Source of the DNA: Paenibacillus pabuli
Lineage (GTDB): Bacteria > Bacillota > Bacilli > Paenibacillales > Paenibacillaceae
Direction of reading: 5' to 3'
Length of the DNA: 64,000 nt
NCBI RefSeq assembly: GCF_023101145.1
Contig: NZ_CP073714.1
Coordinates: 3,100,001 to 3,164,000 of the forward strand
This document shows, piece after piece, positions 62,284-64,000 of this stretch. Under the pieces are notes generated by a model. The model was not told the DNA's origin and ran no database searches. It saw only the letters and a list, made by a program, of their open reading frames with translations. The position numbers and the translations under genes were made by a program. Positions within the stretch are counted from its first letter, which is position 1. The number at the start of each line of letters is the position of its first letter.

Positions 62284-63444
62284 ATGGATATTACCCGGGA
62301 TTTTACGGACGAACGCTTCAAGCAATGGGTGCTGGCCCATTTCTGTGACGATCGAGGAACCATTCAGTCAAGTGATATCGATACCGTTACATCACTGTCA
62401 CTAACAAATCAAAAACTTTCAAGTCTGGCGGGATTAGAACATTTCAGAATGCTGGAAGAGCTGGATTGTTCGAATAATCAATTAACCGTGCTGGAAATAA
62501 GCCGTAATCCATACCTGAAATCACTGATTGGCAAGGAGAATCAACTCCTGTCGCTGGATTTGAGTGCAAATTTGGAGCTGGAAATTCTGGATTGCAGCTT
62601 TAACCGGCTTCGAGCTTTGGATGTAAGCAACAACCGCAAGCTTGTGAAGCTGGAGTGCCATTGGAACATGCTGTCGAGATTGAATCTGGACCATAATCCT
62701 TCTTTGAAAGAGCTTAGCTGTAGCTATAACGCATTTTTTACGCTAGAACTGCATCACAATAAGCTGCTGGAACGGCTCGAGTGCTCGAACAATTACATAT
62801 CACATCTGGATGTCTCAAGCTGCATGAACTTGCTGGAAATCCGGTGCAATCATAATCATCTAACCGAACTGGATACGTGTAACAATCCAAAATTGGAAAG
62901 CGTAAGGTGTTTTAATAACCACATCTCGAAGTTGGATTTCAGTCAGAATAAGCAGCTTCAGGAGCTTTATTGCTCGGAAAATAAACTAACCGAGCTGAAT
63001 TCTGAGCTTCACTCCAGATTGGATCGAATCCAGTTTGGGAACAACCTGATCATTGAACCGGACATTAGCGTTTCAGGGGTAGGAATCTTTCAGTATGATG
63101 TTTCGATGTCATACTATACAGCTACCTTGACGTACAAGGGACAAGATCTTGTCGTTACTACGGATGCTTCAACGAAAGTAGCTATGGATCAGTTGTCTCC
63201 AGTGATCGAAGAGGCCTGGGAACAGTTCGACGAATTATGTGAACGAACGCTGCAGGTTATAGGTAATGCCCATCCGGACGAGGATGTAAATGGATTGATT
63301 CTGGCTGATGTGGTATTTCAGGAAGGTGGTTGCTTAAGGGTAGGTTATGATGCAGGTGATACACCTGCTGGAAGGCTCTATCTGTATGCTGCGTTTAACG
63401 GAAAATTGGAAATTTCTGATGAGCTTATCTATGAAACGTATTAA
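62284..63444 (+). CDS. Leucine-rich-repeat protein, apparently cytosolic
   Basis: 386 residues from ATG 62284, with GGGGGAG about ten bases upstream; the frame opens 39 bases earlier without a site. No signal peptide. After ~45 residues there are about nine repeats of ~21 residues of the form LExLDCSxNxLxxLDLSxNxxL, i.e. a BspA/internalin-like solenoid with conserved Cys (~45-250). The last ~110 residues (from VGIFQYDVSMSYYTATLTY) form an unrelated soluble domain with WEQFDELCERTLQVI and LRVGYDAGDTPAGRLYLYAAFNG, like DUF2004/DUF2262-type modules. Function unknown. Related proteins act in polymorphic-toxin immunity or as cytosolic binders; this is speculation. Confidence 0.75.
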   Translation: MDITRDFTDERFKQWVLAHFCDDRGTIQSSDIDTVTSLSLTNQKLSSLAGLEHFRMLEELDCSNNQLTVLEISRNPYLKSLIGKENQLLSLDLSANLELEILDCSFNRLRALDVSNNRKLVKLECHWNMLSRLNLDHNPSLKELSCSYNAFFTLELHHNKLLERLECSNNYISHLDVSSCMNLLEIRCNHNHLTELDTCNNPKLESVRCFNNHISKLDFSQNKQLQELYCSENKLTELNSELHSRLDRIQFGNNLIIEPDISVSGVGIFQYDVSMSYYTATLTYKGQDLVVTTDASTKVAMDQLSPVIEEAWEQFDELCERTLQVIGNAHPDEDVNGLILADVVFQEGGCLRVGYDAGDTPAGRLYLYAAFNGKLEISDELIYETY

Positions 63445-63468
63445 AGCCACGAGAACGTGGCTTTTTTG
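63443..63468 (+). terminator. Terminator after the LRR gene
   Basis: AAAGCCACG-AGAA-CGTGGCTTT, nine perfect pairs, followed by six T. Confidence 0.9.
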
Positions 63469-63482
63469 TTTATAACTTTTAG

Positions 63483-64000
63483 TTATTCGGCATGCATTCT
63501 ATTGAAGCTGACATATTCATTAATCGGTTTGCGGTATCCGCGCGGACGTTGTTTGGCTTCTGATTTTTTGCCGATTGTAATTAGCATGGCAGGTACATAA
63601 TGATCAGGAATATCCAAGCTACGCTGCAACTCTTCCGGGTCGAAGCCAATCATGGGGCAGGTGTCCCAACCACGATCCTGAGCGATCAGCATCAATTGCA
63701 TCGCTGAAAGGCTTGCATTGCGAATCGCATCTTCCCGTTGGAAGAACCTTCCACGCGTTTCATAAAATTCGGTAACACTCTGCGATTCCTGCTCGTATTG
63801 GAAGGGAGTCAACGCACCAAGGTTCAGCAGACCTTCATTGATTGTGCGGATGTGATGGTGTGCGTTAACATCGCCCAATACCACGATGACGGCAGAGGCT
63901 GTTTTTACTTTGTATTGCTGGGAAGCTTCATACACTTTTTCTTTCTGTGCCGGGTCCGTCAACACAAGATAGTGCGTATGTTGCAGGTTAAAGGCGGAAG
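63483..64000 (-). CDS. Nitroreductase family protein, partial (5' end outside window)
   Basis: The frame runs to the window edge, so the N-terminus is missing. The part seen (about 172 residues) contains NLQHTHYLVLTDPAQKEKV, SAVIVVLGDV, then AIRNASLSAMQLMLIAQDRGWDTCPMIGFDPEEL and PAMLITIGKK. These are typical of FMN-dependent nitroreductases such as B. subtilis YodC. They reduce nitro compounds or quinones with NAD(P)H. It is convergent with the LRR gene and ends at the terminator. Confidence 0.9.
   Translation of the reverse strand, partial: SAFNLQHTHYLVLTDPAQKEKVYEASQQYKVKTASAVIVVLGDVNAHHHIRTINEGLLNLGALTPFQYEQESQSVTEFYETRGRFFQREDAIRNASLSAMQLMLIAQDRGWDTCPMIGFDPEELQRSLDIPDHYVPAMLITIGKKSEAKQRPRGYRKPINEYVSFNRMHAE

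Noticed and set aside
1-64000. Mobile elements, CRISPR arrays, tRNA or rRNA genes
   Set aside because: No transposase, integrase, spaced repeat array or RNA gene signature was seen in either strand.

Overview
The window looks like a chromosomal segment of a Paenibacillus-type Firmicute. The grounds are strong AGGAGG-type ribosome binding sites before almost every gene, frequent TTG and GTG starts, T-tailed hairpin terminators, many two-component pairs, a Bacillus-type des-desK-desR cold-membrane cluster, a BdhA-like butanediol dehydrogenase and a Bce-type antibiotic-sensing module. The species is inferred; I see no rRNA, tRNA, CRISPR array, prophage or insertion sequence.

Layout. 1-1.3 kb: end of a polysaccharide deacetylase gene and a lipoprotein gene. 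1.4-4.5 kb: desR, desK and des (minus strand) with a palindromic operator. 4.7-8.1 kb: YitT membrane protein, ROK regulator and a sugar isomerase-like gene that shares a CTTAAC-type element with it. 8.4-11.3 kb: large TerD-like protein and a small P-loop kinase. 11.6-16.9 kb: PadR plus FtsW-like membrane protein, SgrR-like regulator and DUF4173-like protein. 17.0-18.2 kb: short membrane leader ORF and yidC. 18.3-23.1 kb: LuxR regulator, methyltransferase, saccharopine dehydrogenase-like protein and MtaD-like deaminase. 23.3-27.3 kb: MacB-like ABC protein with its own two-component pair. 27.5-36.7 kb: UbiD-family decarboxylase, HD-GYP protein, TetR/MFS divergent pair, hydroxyacid dehydrogenase and LacI regulator. 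37.2-43.5 kb: bdhA, a secreted protein, an old-yellow-enzyme homologue, an Lrp regulator and a secreted acetamidase. 44.0-50.1 kb: GH3 lipoprotein and a Bce-type RR-HK-ABC-permease module. 50.2-55.6 kb: HpaB-like oxygenase, a further two-component pair, AI-2E-type permease and an Asp23-like protein. 55.7-64 kb: AraC and aldo-keto reductase, acyl-CoA synthetase and M29 aminopeptidase, GyrI-like protein, leucine-rich-repeat protein and a partial nitroreductase.

The most interesting locus is 16.96-18.17 kb. An ORF with a TTG start and a good Shine-Dalgarno sequence encodes one N-terminal membrane segment, then an Arg-rich stretch and an acidic run (residues about 66-79). Directly after the acidic codons, a perfect 10-bp hairpin hides the Shine-Dalgarno sequence of yidC. 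This is the architecture of the Bacillus subtilis MifM-yidC2 system, in which stalling of a membrane-inserted nascent peptide switches on the second YidC. I infer a MifM-like sensor here; its distinct sequence and its long out-of-frame overlap with yidC may make it an undescribed variant.

Several regulatory circuits can be read from DNA alone: DesR, TetR, LacI and ROK operators next to their own genes, a Bce-type box, and an identical 15-bp palindrome placed at the predicted transcription start of two distant genes (38.5 and 50.2 kb), which suggests a regulon whose regulator is not identified here.
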